From NCBI GenBank assembly GCA_016709725.1, contig JADJMG010000006.1, positions 186,001-250,000 of the forward strand: a DNA stretch of 64,000 bases. The letters run 5' to 3'. A program made the translations under genes and the position numbers. This DNA is from Bacteroidota bacterium (GTDB taxonomy: Bacteria > Bacteroidota > Bacteroidia > AKYH767-A > OLB10). Position 1 is the first letter of the stretch. Every line of letters starts with the position of its first letter. The notes below the pieces were generated by a model. It had not been told where the DNA came from. It did no database searches and saw nothing but the letters and a program-made list of their open reading frames with translations. This document shows positions 30,227-39,178 of the stretch, one piece after another.

Positions 30227-30945
30227 TTTATTCCTGTGTATATACTCGCAATACCAAACGTCAAGGATTGTGCTTTGGTATCTCGGTACCCCGTTTTTGT
30301 AAGAAGTGTAGTGAATTTTTTACCGTAAGGGAATGCCGCAACGGAAGCAGGAAGATATTCGTATGCTGATCTCTCCTTCGAGAGTAATTGTCCTACTCGA
30401 GGCATCACATAGTTCGAGTAGAAATTATAGAACTGCTTCACCGGAAATTGTGTAGGCTGCGAAAATTCCAAAATCACCACTTTGCCTCCTGGTTTTAATA
30501 CACGGAACATCTCCGCTAGCCCTTTTTCTAAATGCTCGAAATTACGAACTCCAAAAGCAACGGTGATCGCATCAAAACGATTGTCAGGATAAGGAATGTT
30601 TTCTGAATCGGCTTGCTCTAAACGAATAATGCCTTGGTATCCTTTCTCCATAATTTTATGCCGACCAATGTCAAGCATTTTATTGGAAATGTCGATACCA
30701 ATAATTTCTGTCGGCTTTAATTTCATCGACTCAATCGCTAAGTCTGCTGTTCCTGTAGCAATATCTAATATCGATTGAGGTTGAATTTCGATGAGTTTAT
30801 TGATCGTCTTTCTTCTCCAGCTTTTGTCAATTCCTCCCGATAAAACTTTGTTCAATAAATCATAGCGAGTAGCAATGCTATCAAACATTTCTTCTACTCG
30901 CTCACGCTTCGAACTTCCTTTGTAATGTTGTGGAATAACGCTCAT
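30223..30945 (-). CDS. ubiE: Demethylmenaquinone methyltransferase
   Basis: 240 residues with a SAM-binding Rossmann fold: ILDIATGTADLAIE (motif I, about 58-71), DAITVAFGVRNFEHLEKGLAEM (about 125-145) and FRVLKPGGKVVILEFSQP. The PROSITE-type N-terminal YDLLNKVLSGGIDKSWRRK signature is also present. It methylates demethylmenaquinone in the last step of menaquinone synthesis (MenG/UbiE); in this phylum the quinone is menaquinone. It overlaps the heptose kinase stop by 4 bp and porT by 4 bp, so the three are probably one transcript. Confidence 0.95.
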   Translation of the reverse strand: MSVIPQHYKGSSKRERVEEMFDSIATRYDLLNKVLSGGIDKSWRRKTINKLIEIQPQSILDIATGTADLAIESMKLKPTEIIGIDISNKMLDIGRHKIMEKGYQGIIRLEQADSENIPYPDNRFDAITVAFGVRNFEHLEKGLAEMFRVLKPGGKVVILEFSQPTQFPVKQFYNFYSNYVMPRVGQLLSKERSAYEYLPASVAAFPYGKKFTTLLTKTGYRDTKAQSLTFGIASIYTGIK

Positions 30946-31951
30946 GATAACAAATGGATGGCTTCATCCTGCAGTTGTAATTTATCGATGGGAACAACCC
31001 CTACTTTTTCACAAACCAATCCGCCTGCTAAATTTGCTAATGCAGCAATGATGGAAGGTTTTAAATGTAATGCTAAACACAGAGAGGCGACACTAATTAC
31101 AGTATCTCTGCTCCCGAAACATCGCTGATATTGCGAATATGAGCAGGAATAATCGCCGAATCATTTCCTTTGTTATAAAATACACCAGCTTCACTTAAAG
31201 TGACCATCAGCATTTCAATTTCTTGTTGCTCTTGAAATCCTTGGGTTACTTTTTTCAATTGGATACCATCCGTTTTGTCAATGTCAATCTTCAATCCTGA
31301 CTTCAACTCCGCCAAATTCGGTTTGAATAAACTAACGCCATGGTAAGCTGTAAAGTTTTTCTTTTTCGGATCTACTGCAGTCGGAATGTTTTTCGATTTG
31401 CAAACCGTTACAATTTTTTTGATTAACGCTTCATTCAAAACACCTTTGTCATAGTCTTCAAAAACTACAACGTCTGGTTTCTGTTGATCAATCAGTAATT
31501 TTATTTTGTCAAGTAATAATTCTTGTTCTCTTAAATTGATGTCTGAAATTTCCTCATCGTCTACACGAAGCAATTGGTGATTGTTTCCAATAACACGTGT
31601 CTTCACAGTGGTCACGCGCTCGGTCGATGTAACCATACCATCTACATTCATCCCAAGCTCTTTCATCAGTTGTAATAACTCTTCTCCCGATCGATCTGCA
31701 CCAATCACCGAACACAAAATCGGAGTAGCACCCATGGTTTGAACGTTGATGGCAACATTAGCGGCACCTCCTAATCGACTCTCCCTTTTCGAGATGGCAA
31801 CGATTGGAACCGGAGCTTCTGGTGAAATTCGATCCACTTTACCCCATAAATAAGCATCCACCATCACATCGCCAATAACCATGACTTTCAATTGGTTAAA
31901 GGCCTCAAAAAGCTCTTTTACGGTGGTATATGTATGCGAATCGGTAAGCAA
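30942..31951 (-). CDS. rfaE1: D-glycero-beta-D-manno-heptose-7-phosphate kinase (PfkB family; frameshifted at the GAGD motif)
   Basis: The reconstructed protein has 336 residues. PfkB-family signatures are VMVIGDVMVDAYLWGKVDRISPEAPVP near the start, the RLGGAANVAINVQ substrate loop, and ADFEDYDKG-like VVFEDYDKGVL. The open frame stops at 31097 with SDVSGAEIL, just where GAGD (catalytic Asp) is expected. One extra C at about 31108 restores SGAGDTVISVASLCLALHL and carries the frame to a stop at 30942-30944 that overlaps the next ATG by 4 bp. It makes heptose-1,7-bisphosphate for LPS core sugars. The cytidylyltransferase half of HldE is absent, as in two-gene systems. Confidence 0.87.
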
Positions 31952-32391
31952 GCCGCAAAGGTAATGAATCGCAGGGAATTGCCTTCATTTCTCATAAAGC
32001 AATTTATTGTCTGATTAGTCAAATTTTACTGCTTTGTCTAACAGAAAAGACAACAAAAATTTTTATCAGAGCCATTCTAATAAATATCAACCCGAACTAA
32101 AGTTAATATTATGGAAAAAGCCTTATGCGAAGCTGCGGGCAGGCCATCCACGCAACAGAGCGAACCGAGATTTTGCCGATTTTAATTTGGTTCATGTTGA
32201 AAATAGATAGTGCATTTTGCATTAAAAGCATAGATAAATTTATAGGGCAAAAATCGGTTGGTGTTGGGTGGCGTATGCTTACTTTGGTTACTTCTTTTCA
32301 CGTAAAAGAAAGTAACAAGCAATTTGAATCAGTAAATTAAATATTGTAGTATAATTTATAATGTAAAGAACCCAAACCAAAAAATCAATTT
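31952..32391. other. Gene-free stretch with a possible degraded dispersed element
   Basis: About 440 bp between two divergent-to-tandem minus genes. A 71-codon open frame at 32125-32340 has no recognisable domain. Its DNA contains CCGATTTTAATTTGG and a partner GCAAAAATCGGTTGG about 90 bp apart, and an ending (TTACTTTGGTTACTTCTTTT) that looks like dispersed intergenic elements I have seen in this phylum. I do not call a gene. The first 60 bp should hold the heptose kinase promoter. Confidence 0.45.
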
Positions 32392-33585
32392 TTATTTGAG
32401 TTTAGCAAAACTCAATTTTATCCTCCTCATTGCTTCAATCAACAATTCATCCGAAGTAGCAAAACTTAATCGCACGCAATTCATGTCTCCAAATGCTTCT
32501 CCTGTAACCATGGAAACTTTTGCGTCTTTTAATAAATACATGCATAAGTCAGTAGCATTGTGAATGATGGATTCACCGTCGCTTTTTCCAAAGAAATAGG
32601 TGACGTCAGGAAACACATAGAAAGCACCCATTGGTTTATTGAATTTCCAACCCGGAATATCTTTCATTAATCCTAATACTAAATCTCTTCGGCGTAAGAA
32701 TGAAAGACGCATAAAATCATAATTCGACCATTCAGTAGAAACCGCTTTCACTGCAGCTTTTTGTGCAATGGAATTTGCACCGCTCGTAAATTGTCCTTGT
32801 ACTTTATCGCAAGCTTTCGAAATTTCTTTACATGCAGCAATGAATCCAATTCTCCATCCTGTCATAGCTTGTCCTTTCGAAACACCATTTACAATGATCA
32901 CACGCTCTTTAATAAAATCAAATTGTGCAATGCTCTCGTGTTTAGCTTCGAAATGAATATGCTCATAAATTTCATCGGAAAGAATCCAGATTTTTGAATG
33001 TGGATGTAACGTTTCAGCAATAGCTTTAAGCTCCTCTTTGGTGTACATGGTTCCCGTAGGATTACATGGACTTGAAAAAATAAAGAGTTTTGTCTTTGCC
33101 GTAATTTTATCTTGTATTTGCTGAGTAGTTGGCTTGAAATCGGTATCAACGGTTGTCGGAATAAATACAGGAATACCACCCGCTAATTGAATAATTTGAG
33201 CATAACTTACCCAATACGGCGCCGGCACAATCACTTCATCACCTGGATCAATCACACTCAAAACTACATTGGCAATACTTTGTTTTGCACCAGTAGAAAC
33301 AACAATTTGTTCTGAAGTATATTCTAAATTATTTTCTCTTTTAAATTTTTGAGCGATGGCTTTTCGCAAATCTGGAAATCCAGAAATGGGTGGATAATGC
33401 GTAAATCCTTCTTTTATTGCCTCTCTTGCTGCCTCACAAATATCGTCTGGAGTGGTGAAGTCAGGTTCACCTAAACTCAAACTGATTATATCGTGTCCTT
33501 GCTCTTGTAATTCGCGACTCAAACGAGCCATGGCAATAGTTGCCGATTCTTCTAATTTATTTACGCGTTGCGATAAGTTATTCAT
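32392..33585 (-). CDS. Pyridoxal-phosphate aminotransferase, aspartate aminotransferase type (class I)
   Basis: 397 residues, normal length for the class I/II fold. It has SLGEPDFTTPDDICEAA near residue 40, YPPISGFPDLRKAIA, the VSTGAKQSIANVV cofactor loop, SSPCNPTGTMY, ILSDEIYEHI and the lysine-bearing NGVSKGQAMTGWRIGF near 235, followed by RLSFATSDELL near the end with the substrate-binding Arg. It most likely transfers amino groups between aspartate and 2-oxoglutarate, although related enzymes take other amino acids. Single gene, divergent from the next. Confidence 0.9.
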   Translation of the reverse strand: MNNLSQRVNKLEESATIAMARLSRELQEQGHDIISLSLGEPDFTTPDDICEAAREAIKEGFTHYPPISGFPDLRKAIAQKFKRENNLEYTSEQIVVSTGAKQSIANVVLSVIDPGDEVIVPAPYWVSYAQIIQLAGGIPVFIPTTVDTDFKPTTQQIQDKITAKTKLFIFSSPCNPTGTMYTKEELKAIAETLHPHSKIWILSDEIYEHIHFEAKHESIAQFDFIKERVIIVNGVSKGQAMTGWRIGFIAACKEISKACDKVQGQFTSGANSIAQKAAVKAVSTEWSNYDFMRLSFLRRRDLVLGLMKDIPGWKFNKPMGAFYVFPDVTYFFGKSDGESIIHNATDLCMYLLKDAKVSMVTGEAFGDMNCVRLSFATSDELLIEAMRRIKLSFAKLK

Positions 33586-34069
33586 TTCGCTTTTCTGTCG
33601 GGATTAATAGAACGCAAAACTATTAAAAAAGGTTCTTTATCTAAGGTGTTGATAATTAAAATATTAACATATAATCAGATCGGTTTTTGGGTTGATTTTG
33701 ACTTGTTATGTATAAAATTGATGGATTTGATTTTTTCAAGAGATTTAGGGAATTTAGTAAAATGACTTATAGTTGGCTCTTCATAACGAGTTAATTGGGG
33801 TAGAGTTCATTTTTTTCTACCCATTAAAATAATTTAAAACTAAGTTTTTGTAATGAAAATATGTCATTAGAAAAATTTCAATTTACTAAATATGAGGTAT
33901 CGCAATTTGCGGTACCTCAAAAATGAAATTCCAATAGCATTGGAAAATTTTGAATAAAAGTTGTTTTAGTCTCGTAGCGCTGATTGAGAGTTGTAAATGA
34001 TTTTTTAATGACTATCCTCACTTGAATAGTATTGCCATTTTATTGCGATATTTGCATCAAATTATAAAT
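33586..34069. other. Divergent intergenic region with an 11-bp hairpin
   Basis: 484 AT-rich bp between divergent genes and so the likely site of both promoters. At 33894-33918 there is a 25-nt hairpin, GAGGTATCGCA and TGCGGTACCTC, with one mismatched pair. It is not followed by a T-run, so it is not a normal terminator. It could be an operator, an RNA leader structure for the gene at 34070 or a single copy of a palindromic repeat. No gene seen. Confidence 0.55.
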
Positions 34070-34600
34070 ATGAACTTCCCACAAGGATTAATCGATTTCT
34101 TGGTATATCTCGCCCCTTCACTGATGGTTTTTTTCACCACCTGGTTTTTAGTGCGTCGCTTTCTGCAACGTGAAACCACTTTGAAAATGTTGGAGCTAAA
34201 AGCGATCCAACAAAAGGAAATGATGCCGCTTCGTTTGCAAGCGTATGAACGCTTGTCTATCTACCTAGAAAGAATTTCTCCAAATGTAATGTTGCTTAAT
34301 CAGTATGAACCCGGAATGACGGTACTTGAATTTCAACAGGGAATGTTGACGATGATTCGTGATGAATTTGAACATAATTATGCTCAACAAATTTATATCA
34401 CACCCCCGCTGTGGAATTTGATTCGTAATGCAAAGGAAGAAGTCGCCAGACAAGTTATCTCCGCTGCATCTTCTTTAGATGGAGAAGCTCCCGCGTATCA
34501 ACTGAGTAAGAAAATTTTTGATGCCATCATCGATAAGGATGAGCATCCTACGCAACGGGCATTAAATATTTTGAAAGCAGAAGTAGCTCAATTATTATAA
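34070..34600 (+). CDS. Conserved membrane-anchored protein of unknown function
   Basis: 176 residues from ATG 34070; an upstream in-frame ATG at 34022 would add 16 residues that do not look like protein. Residues about 10-28 form one membrane helix (FLVYLAPSLMVFFTTWFLV) followed by a helical cytoplasmic domain (RRFLQRETTLKMLELKAIQ, LQAYERLSIYLERI, MLTMIRDEFEHNYAQQIY). I recognise the type as a protein often met next to methylmalonyl-CoA mutase or related genes in Bacteroidota, without a known role. The mutase gene starts 12 bp downstream, so the two are probably cotranscribed. Confidence 0.7.
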   Translation: MNFPQGLIDFLVYLAPSLMVFFTTWFLVRRFLQRETTLKMLELKAIQQKEMMPLRLQAYERLSIYLERISPNVMLLNQYEPGMTVLEFQQGMLTMIRDEFEHNYAQQIYITPPLWNLIRNAKEEVARQVISAASSLDGEAPAYQLSKKIFDAIIDKDEHPTQRALNILKAEVAQLL

Positions 34601-34611
34601 ATTCAATCTGA

Positions 34612-36181
34612 ATGTCGAAGGAAAAAGAACTGAGTAAGGAGCATGTTACAGATGCAGGTATAGAAATTAATCGTATCTACAAAGAACCACGTGAAATTAA
34701 AGAGGATGCTGGCGAGTTTCCTTACACACGAGGCGTGCAACCCGATATGTATCGTGGAAAATTGTGGACGATGCGTCAGTACGCGGGATTTTCTACTGCA
34801 GAAGAAAGTAATGAACGTTATCATTTTTTGTTGAAGCAAGGTACTACCGGACTCTCCGTCGCTTTTGATCTCCCAACACAAATTGGTTATGATTCTGATC
34901 ACGTTCTTTCCGAAGGCGAAGTAGGTAAGGCAGGTGTTGCCATCGATTCTTTGGCCGATATGGAAGTTCTCTTTGATGGTATTGAATTGGAAAAGATCAC
35001 TACTTCCATGACCATCAATTCTACGGCTTCCGTGTTGTTGTGTATGTACATGGCATTAGCCAAAAGACAAGGTGCGAATTTGAAGAATATTTCAGGGACA
35101 ATACAAAATGATATTTTAAAGGAATACGCAGCAAGAGGAACGTATATTTATCCTCCAAAGCAAAGTATGCGCATCATCACCGATATTTTTGCATTTTGCG
35201 CCGAGGAACTTCCAAAGTGGAATACGATTTCGGTCTCGGGATATCATATTCGTGAAGCCGGCGCCAATGCTGTGCAAGAATTGGCGTTTACCTTGGCTGA
35301 TGGGAAAGCCTATTTGTTAGCGGCACAACAAAAGAATTTGGACATTAATGTTTTTGCAAAACGAATGTCTTTTTTCTTTAATGCTCATAATAATTTGTTT
35401 GAAGAGGTTGCGAAATTCAGAGCTGCACGTCGAATGTGGGCGAAAATCACCACCGATTTAGGAGCTACTGATCCACGTGCACAGATGTTGCGCTTTCACA
35501 CGCAAACCGGCGGATCTACTTTAACGGCACAGAAACACCATAATAATATTATTCGGGTGACGATTCAAGCATTAGCTGCTGGGATGGGCGGTACGCAAAG
35601 TTTGCATACCAATGGCTTTGATGAAGCACTTGCATTGCCTACCGAAGAAGCAGCTAGCATTGCATTGCGTACACAACAAATTGTTCTTATGAAAGTGGCG
35701 TGCCTCAAACTGTAGATCCGCTTGGTGGTAGTTATTTTGTAGAAGCATTAACAGATGAAGTGGAGAGCAAAGCTTGGGAATATATTCATCGTATCGATGA
35801 GATGGGAGGTGCCGTTGCCGCTATTGAACAAGGATTTATTCAAAAGGAAATTGCCGATTCCGCTTACCACTATCAGAAAGATATTGAATCATCCCAAAAA
35901 TTATTGTTGGTGTAAATAAATTCACAACAAAGGATCAACATAAAGTTGATTTGATGACCATCAATGATAGTATCCGAAAAGTGCAGTCGGAGAAATTAGC
36001 AATGCTGAAAAAGAATCGGAATAATGAAAAAGTTCAGTCTTGTTTGAATGCATTAAAAGTGGCTGCCAAAGGAACCGATAATTTAATGCCATTTATCCTT
36101 GCTGCCGTAGAGGAGTACGCAACTTTAGGAGAAATATCAGACGTGTTGCGTGAGGTTTTTGGTGAATATACGGGTATGTAA
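34612..36181 (+). CDS. Methylmalonyl-CoA mutase, large-chain catalytic domain (two frameshifts)
   Basis: Three consecutive frames make one 523-residue protein. The first runs to 35715 (FPYTRGVQPDMYRGKLWTMR near 40, GYDSDHVLSEGEVGKAGVA, SISGYHIREAGA-like VSGYHIREAGANAVQE, HTQTGGSTLTAQ). The second (PQTVDPLGGSYFVEALTDE) needs one added T at 35687-35688 to read LYESGVPQTVDP. The third needs one added A at 35896-35900 to read QKIIVGVNKF and ends in DVLREVFGEYTGM. The cobalamin-binding domain is absent, so it must pair with a separate B12-binding subunit, which is not in this window. It isomerises methylmalonyl-CoA and succinyl-CoA or a related pair. Confidence 0.88.
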
Positions 36182-36893
36182 CAAAACTATATTTTTAATA
36201 GATCATCAATAGTTTTATTCTATTAACATGATTTTCTTCTCTAGTGAGGAGTCATAGACTTTCGCGAAGAAGGAGAGTCTAATATCATTAAGTTAAGAGA
36301 TTTTGACCCAGAATGGGTCCAATGTTTATAGATAAAATGTAGTTTGTTGTTGTTCGACCCCGATGGGGTCGTATGTTTTTGCGTTCTTTTTTTCTATAAT
36401 CATTTGATGCCTTCGGCATCTTGATGTTTAACTTAATGACATTGGAGGAGAAACTAGAATTAATAATAACTCTGGAGTTATTATTTTCAATTCAGCTAAC
36501 TCCTCCTCTCCCTTGGAGAGGAGGTAGGGAGGAGAGGCTGGAATAATAAGTATACTAGAATTTAAATTTGATAAAGAACAAACTCCTCCTCTCCCTTGGA
36601 GAGGAGGTAGGGAGGAGAGGCTGGAATAATAAGTATACTAGAATTTAAATTTGATAAAAACAAACTCCTCCTCTCCCTTGGAGAGGAGGTAGGGAGGAGA
36701 GGCTGGAATAATAAGTGTACTAGAATTAAAATTTAGTAAAAACTAATTCTACTTCGCCCTTGGAGAGGAGTCGCGAAGCCTCGCGAAGGAGGAGAGGCTG
36801 GAACAATAATGTAAACTACAATTATACTCTTGTCCAATAAATATTGTTCAATATTTCAACCTATAAAAATTAACGTTTGTCGATTGGACTGTT
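36182..36893. repeat. 712-bp repeat island: three perfect palindromes then an 82-83 bp tandem array
   Basis: No gene is seen. Three small perfect dyads occur in order: GACCCA-GAA-TGGGTC (36305-36319), CGACCCC-GAT-GGGGTCG (36355-36371) and GATGCC-TTC-GGCATC (36406-36420). From 36498 three near-identical units of 82-83 bp follow (starts at 36498, 36581, 36663), then a diverged fourth at 36741 to about 36820. Each full unit holds a perfect hairpin, CCTCCTCTCC-CTT-GGAGAGGAGG, and a tail AATAATAAGTATACTAGAAT. The fourth unit replaces the hairpin by TCGCGAAGCCTCGCGA. Confidence 0.92.
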
Positions 36894-37232
36894 TTAAAGG
36901 GGATGTTGATATTTATTTTTTACTTCCGAACTATCTCTAACAATTAAAAATACATCTTCATTATCACGTTTCATCAGATAATGCTCGCGTGCATATTTTT
37001 CTAAATGCTCGGGATCAGAAGTGAGTTCTTCCATGTCAATTTTGTTCTTCTCAATTTCAGCATAGTAATAGGCTTTGTCGTCTTGTAGTTTTTTTAACTC
37101 TTGACGATAGGAATATTGAGAGAAGATATCATTACGGTCAAAAAAGCCAACCCAAATTATAAAAGCAATAATCGTTAACGAGTATTTGTTTTTTAACCAA
37201 GACGGCACACGGTTCTGATAGAACTTTTTCAT
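36894..37232 (-). CDS. FtsB/DivIC-like septum formation initiator
   Basis: 112 residues with a basic N-terminus, a single membrane helix (SLTIIAFIIWVGFF, about 18-31), a coiled coil (YSYRQELKKLQDDKAYYYAEIEKNKIDMEEL) and the SDPEHLEKYAREHYLMKRDNEDVF motif that defines the FtsB/DivIC family. The protein bridges FtsL and FtsQ/DivIB in the divisome, in the inner membrane with most of it periplasmic. Size and topology match the family. Confidence 0.9.
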   Translation of the reverse strand: MKKFYQNRVPSWLKNKYSLTIIAFIIWVGFFDRNDIFSQYSYRQELKKLQDDKAYYYAEIEKNKIDMEELTSDPEHLEKYAREHYLMKRDNEDVFLIVRDSSEVKNKYQHPL

Positions 37233-37354
37233 GGGTTAAAGGTAGGTGTCTAAGTTTTAAATGGGGGCTAGGGGTAATACTTTTTTTAACGAAGGCTTGT
37301 GAATTGTATTGTTTTCAATATTTTTAGAAAAAATGAATTTACAACCCTTTCCTG

Positions 37355-38194
37355 ATGTGGAGAAATACTCAAACTGAGCTCGTTAAAATATTTGCAAAGC
37401 CCCGTAGCTATATCGGATTTATAGCTATTGCTATTATAGTCAGCTTAATACATGTGGCCATGTACGTGGATGGACTCAATTATATCAGTTTTATTACTGG
37501 CCCCTTAGAATCGGCATTTAACATCGAAGGCAAAATTCTGAATGGAAACTTGGTTTGTTTTATCATCCTTCAAACCCTCATCATCCAAATTCCCTTACTC
37601 GTTGCTTTGGTGACCGGAGATTTAATTTCAGGTGAAGCTGCCATGGGGACCATTCGTTTGCTCATGACGCGACCACTGTCTAGAACCTCAGTTTTATTCT
37701 CTAAATTTTTTGCAGGGGCGGTTTACGTTTTTATTCTATTAATATGGCTAGCACTCGTTTCTCTCGGAATAGGTCTGCTCATCTTCGGCCCCGGAGATTT
37801 AATTGTTCTGAAAAGTGAAACCATCACCATCATTCCTGCCGATGATACTTTGTGGCGATTTTTTGCTGGATTGGGGATAGCATTTATCAGTTTGCTGGTA
37901 GTAGCCAGCTTTTCGCTCTTGCTTTCGTGTTTTACCGATAATTCAATTGGACCGATTATCTCTACCATGGCCGTAATTATTTTATTTACCATTGTCGGTT
38001 CGATGGATATCCCGTTGTTCGAAAAAATCAAGCCCTTTCTTTTCACTACACACATGGTGATTTGGCGAAATATGTTCGATCAGGAACTGGATTATTCTTT
38101 AATATACAATTCGATAATGATGCTCTTCGGACATATTATTTTGTTTTTATTTATTGCTTGGTATTCATTTCGTAAAAAAGATATTTTAAGCTAA
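37355..38194 (+). CDS. ABC-2 type transporter permease
   Basis: 279 residues with six predicted membrane helices and the ABC2 pattern: WRNTQTELVKIFAKPRSYIG at the N-terminus, a GDLISGEAAMGTIRLLMTRPLSR coupling loop near residue 90, and a helix-rich C-terminal half. No ATP-binding subunit lies next to it, so the partner must be elsewhere. The stop overlaps the next start by one base (TAATG), coupling it to the LolA-like gene, so the pair may handle a lipoprotein or lipid. This permease lacks the features of LolC/E. Confidence 0.82.
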   Translation: MWRNTQTELVKIFAKPRSYIGFIAIAIIVSLIHVAMYVDGLNYISFITGPLESAFNIEGKILNGNLVCFIILQTLIIQIPLLVALVTGDLISGEAAMGTIRLLMTRPLSRTSVLFSKFFAGAVYVFILLIWLALVSLGIGLLIFGPGDLIVLKSETITIIPADDTLWRFFAGLGIAFISLLVVASFSLLLSCFTDNSIGPIISTMAVIILFTIVGSMDIPLFEKIKPFLFTTHMVIWRNMFDQELDYSLIYNSIMMLFGHIILFLFIAWYSFRKKDILS

Positions 38195-38889
38195 TGAGAA
38201 AAGGATATATACTTTTTGCTTTTATGTGGATGTGCTTACATGCAAGTGGACAAAGTGCACCCGAAGCATTGAAGTTAATCAAAGAAGTAACTCAAAAATT
38301 TAATAAGGTTCGCGATTACCAAGTGGATGCAGAGATTGACGCGCGCATTTCTTTTCTAAAGATTTTGCCGCAGAAAGCAAAAGTATTTTACAAGTCACCC
38401 AGTAAGTTTCATGTGGAATCGAAGGGAATTGCCATCTTGCCAAAGCAAAATTTCGATCAAATTTTTAGTTTGCTGAATACGGAGAGTAATTTTATGGCAT
38501 TTGTTTCTGGATCAGAAAACTTGAATGGCGCAGCAACTTCAATTGTGAATGTTGTTCCATTGGCCGACACTAGCGATTTGGTATTGGCGAAATTATGGAT
38601 TGATGTAGCACAAGGTCTAATTGTTAAATCGCAATTAACGACCAAAACGAATGGTACGGTCCTCATCGAATATATTTATAAAACTTGGAATGCATTGGCA
38701 TTGCCCGACAAAACCATCTTTACTGTCGATGTAAAACGTTTTAAGATTCCGAAAGCTATTTCTGCAGATATTAATTCTAAAGCTACTCAAGAAGATAAAA
38801 ACAAGCCGCAAAAGCCCGGTAGAATTATTATTAGTTTTTCAAATTACAAAATCAACAAAGGGATCGACGATAAAGTTTTTGCAAAGTAG
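38194..38889 (+). CDS. LolA-like outer-membrane lipoprotein carrier-fold protein
   Basis: 231 residues with a signal peptide (FMWMCLHASGQS) and a LolA/LppX-like beta-sheet: VRDYQVDAEIDARISFLKILP, KVFYKSPSKFHVESKG, and a C-terminal helix-strand pair ending in IIISFSNYKINKGIDDKVF. In the family the half-barrel carries lipidated proteins or lipids across the periplasm. It is coupled to the ABC permease before it. Whether it carries lipoproteins or a different lipid is not visible from sequence. Confidence 0.75.
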   Translation: MRKGYILFAFMWMCLHASGQSAPEALKLIKEVTQKFNKVRDYQVDAEIDARISFLKILPQKAKVFYKSPSKFHVESKGIAILPKQNFDQIFSLLNTESNFMAFVSGSENLNGAATSIVNVVPLADTSDLVLAKLWIDVAQGLIVKSQLTTKTNGTVLIEYIYKTWNALALPDKTIFTVDVKRFKIPKAISADINSKATQEDKNKPQKPGRIIISFSNYKINKGIDDKVFAK

Positions 38890-39178
38890 GAGGAGGCCAT
38901 AAAAAACAAAGGCCTCCCGAACTTTGGGAGACCTTCTACCTAACCTAATTAACTTCTATGAAAAACTAAATGTTTACTGCGAAATTCATGAACACAGCTT
39001 TACTAGTACTGCATAGTTAAATGAATGATTAGAACTTGTGCTGTGTATTTTATTTAACGAGGCAGTATGTTTACTGCGAAGTTCGTGAACGAAGTTGAAC
39101 TTGTGTTTCGTAGTTTATTTATCGATGCAATACTTGAACTACTTAATTTATTTAACGAAGCAGTTTGTGTATTGCTAT
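38890..39178. promoter_or_regulatory. Two mutually exclusive hairpins and an aborted three-codon reading frame
   Basis: GGAGGCC (38892-38898) can pair with GGCCTCC (38911-38917). Alternatively GGCCTCCC (38911-38918) can pair with GGGAGACC (38926-38933). Only one can form at a time. Downstream sits CTAACCTAATTAACTTCT, a typical Bacteroidota leader, then ATG AAA AAC TAA, a start followed at once by a stop. The next 200 bp contain diverged direct repeats of GTTTACTGCGAARTTCRTGAAC (38966 and 39068). The first hairpin may also end the LolA-like gene's transcript. Confidence 0.5.

Noticed and set aside
32125..32340. 71-residue protein gene
   Set aside because: No recognisable domain, and the DNA resembles dispersed intergenic elements.
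36498..36820. CRISPR array
   Set aside because: Units are 82-83 bp and identical throughout, with no unique spacers and no cas genes nearby.
36182..36893. Insertion sequence or prophage remnant
   Set aside because: There is no transposase, integrase or phage-like frame, only palindromes and tandem units.
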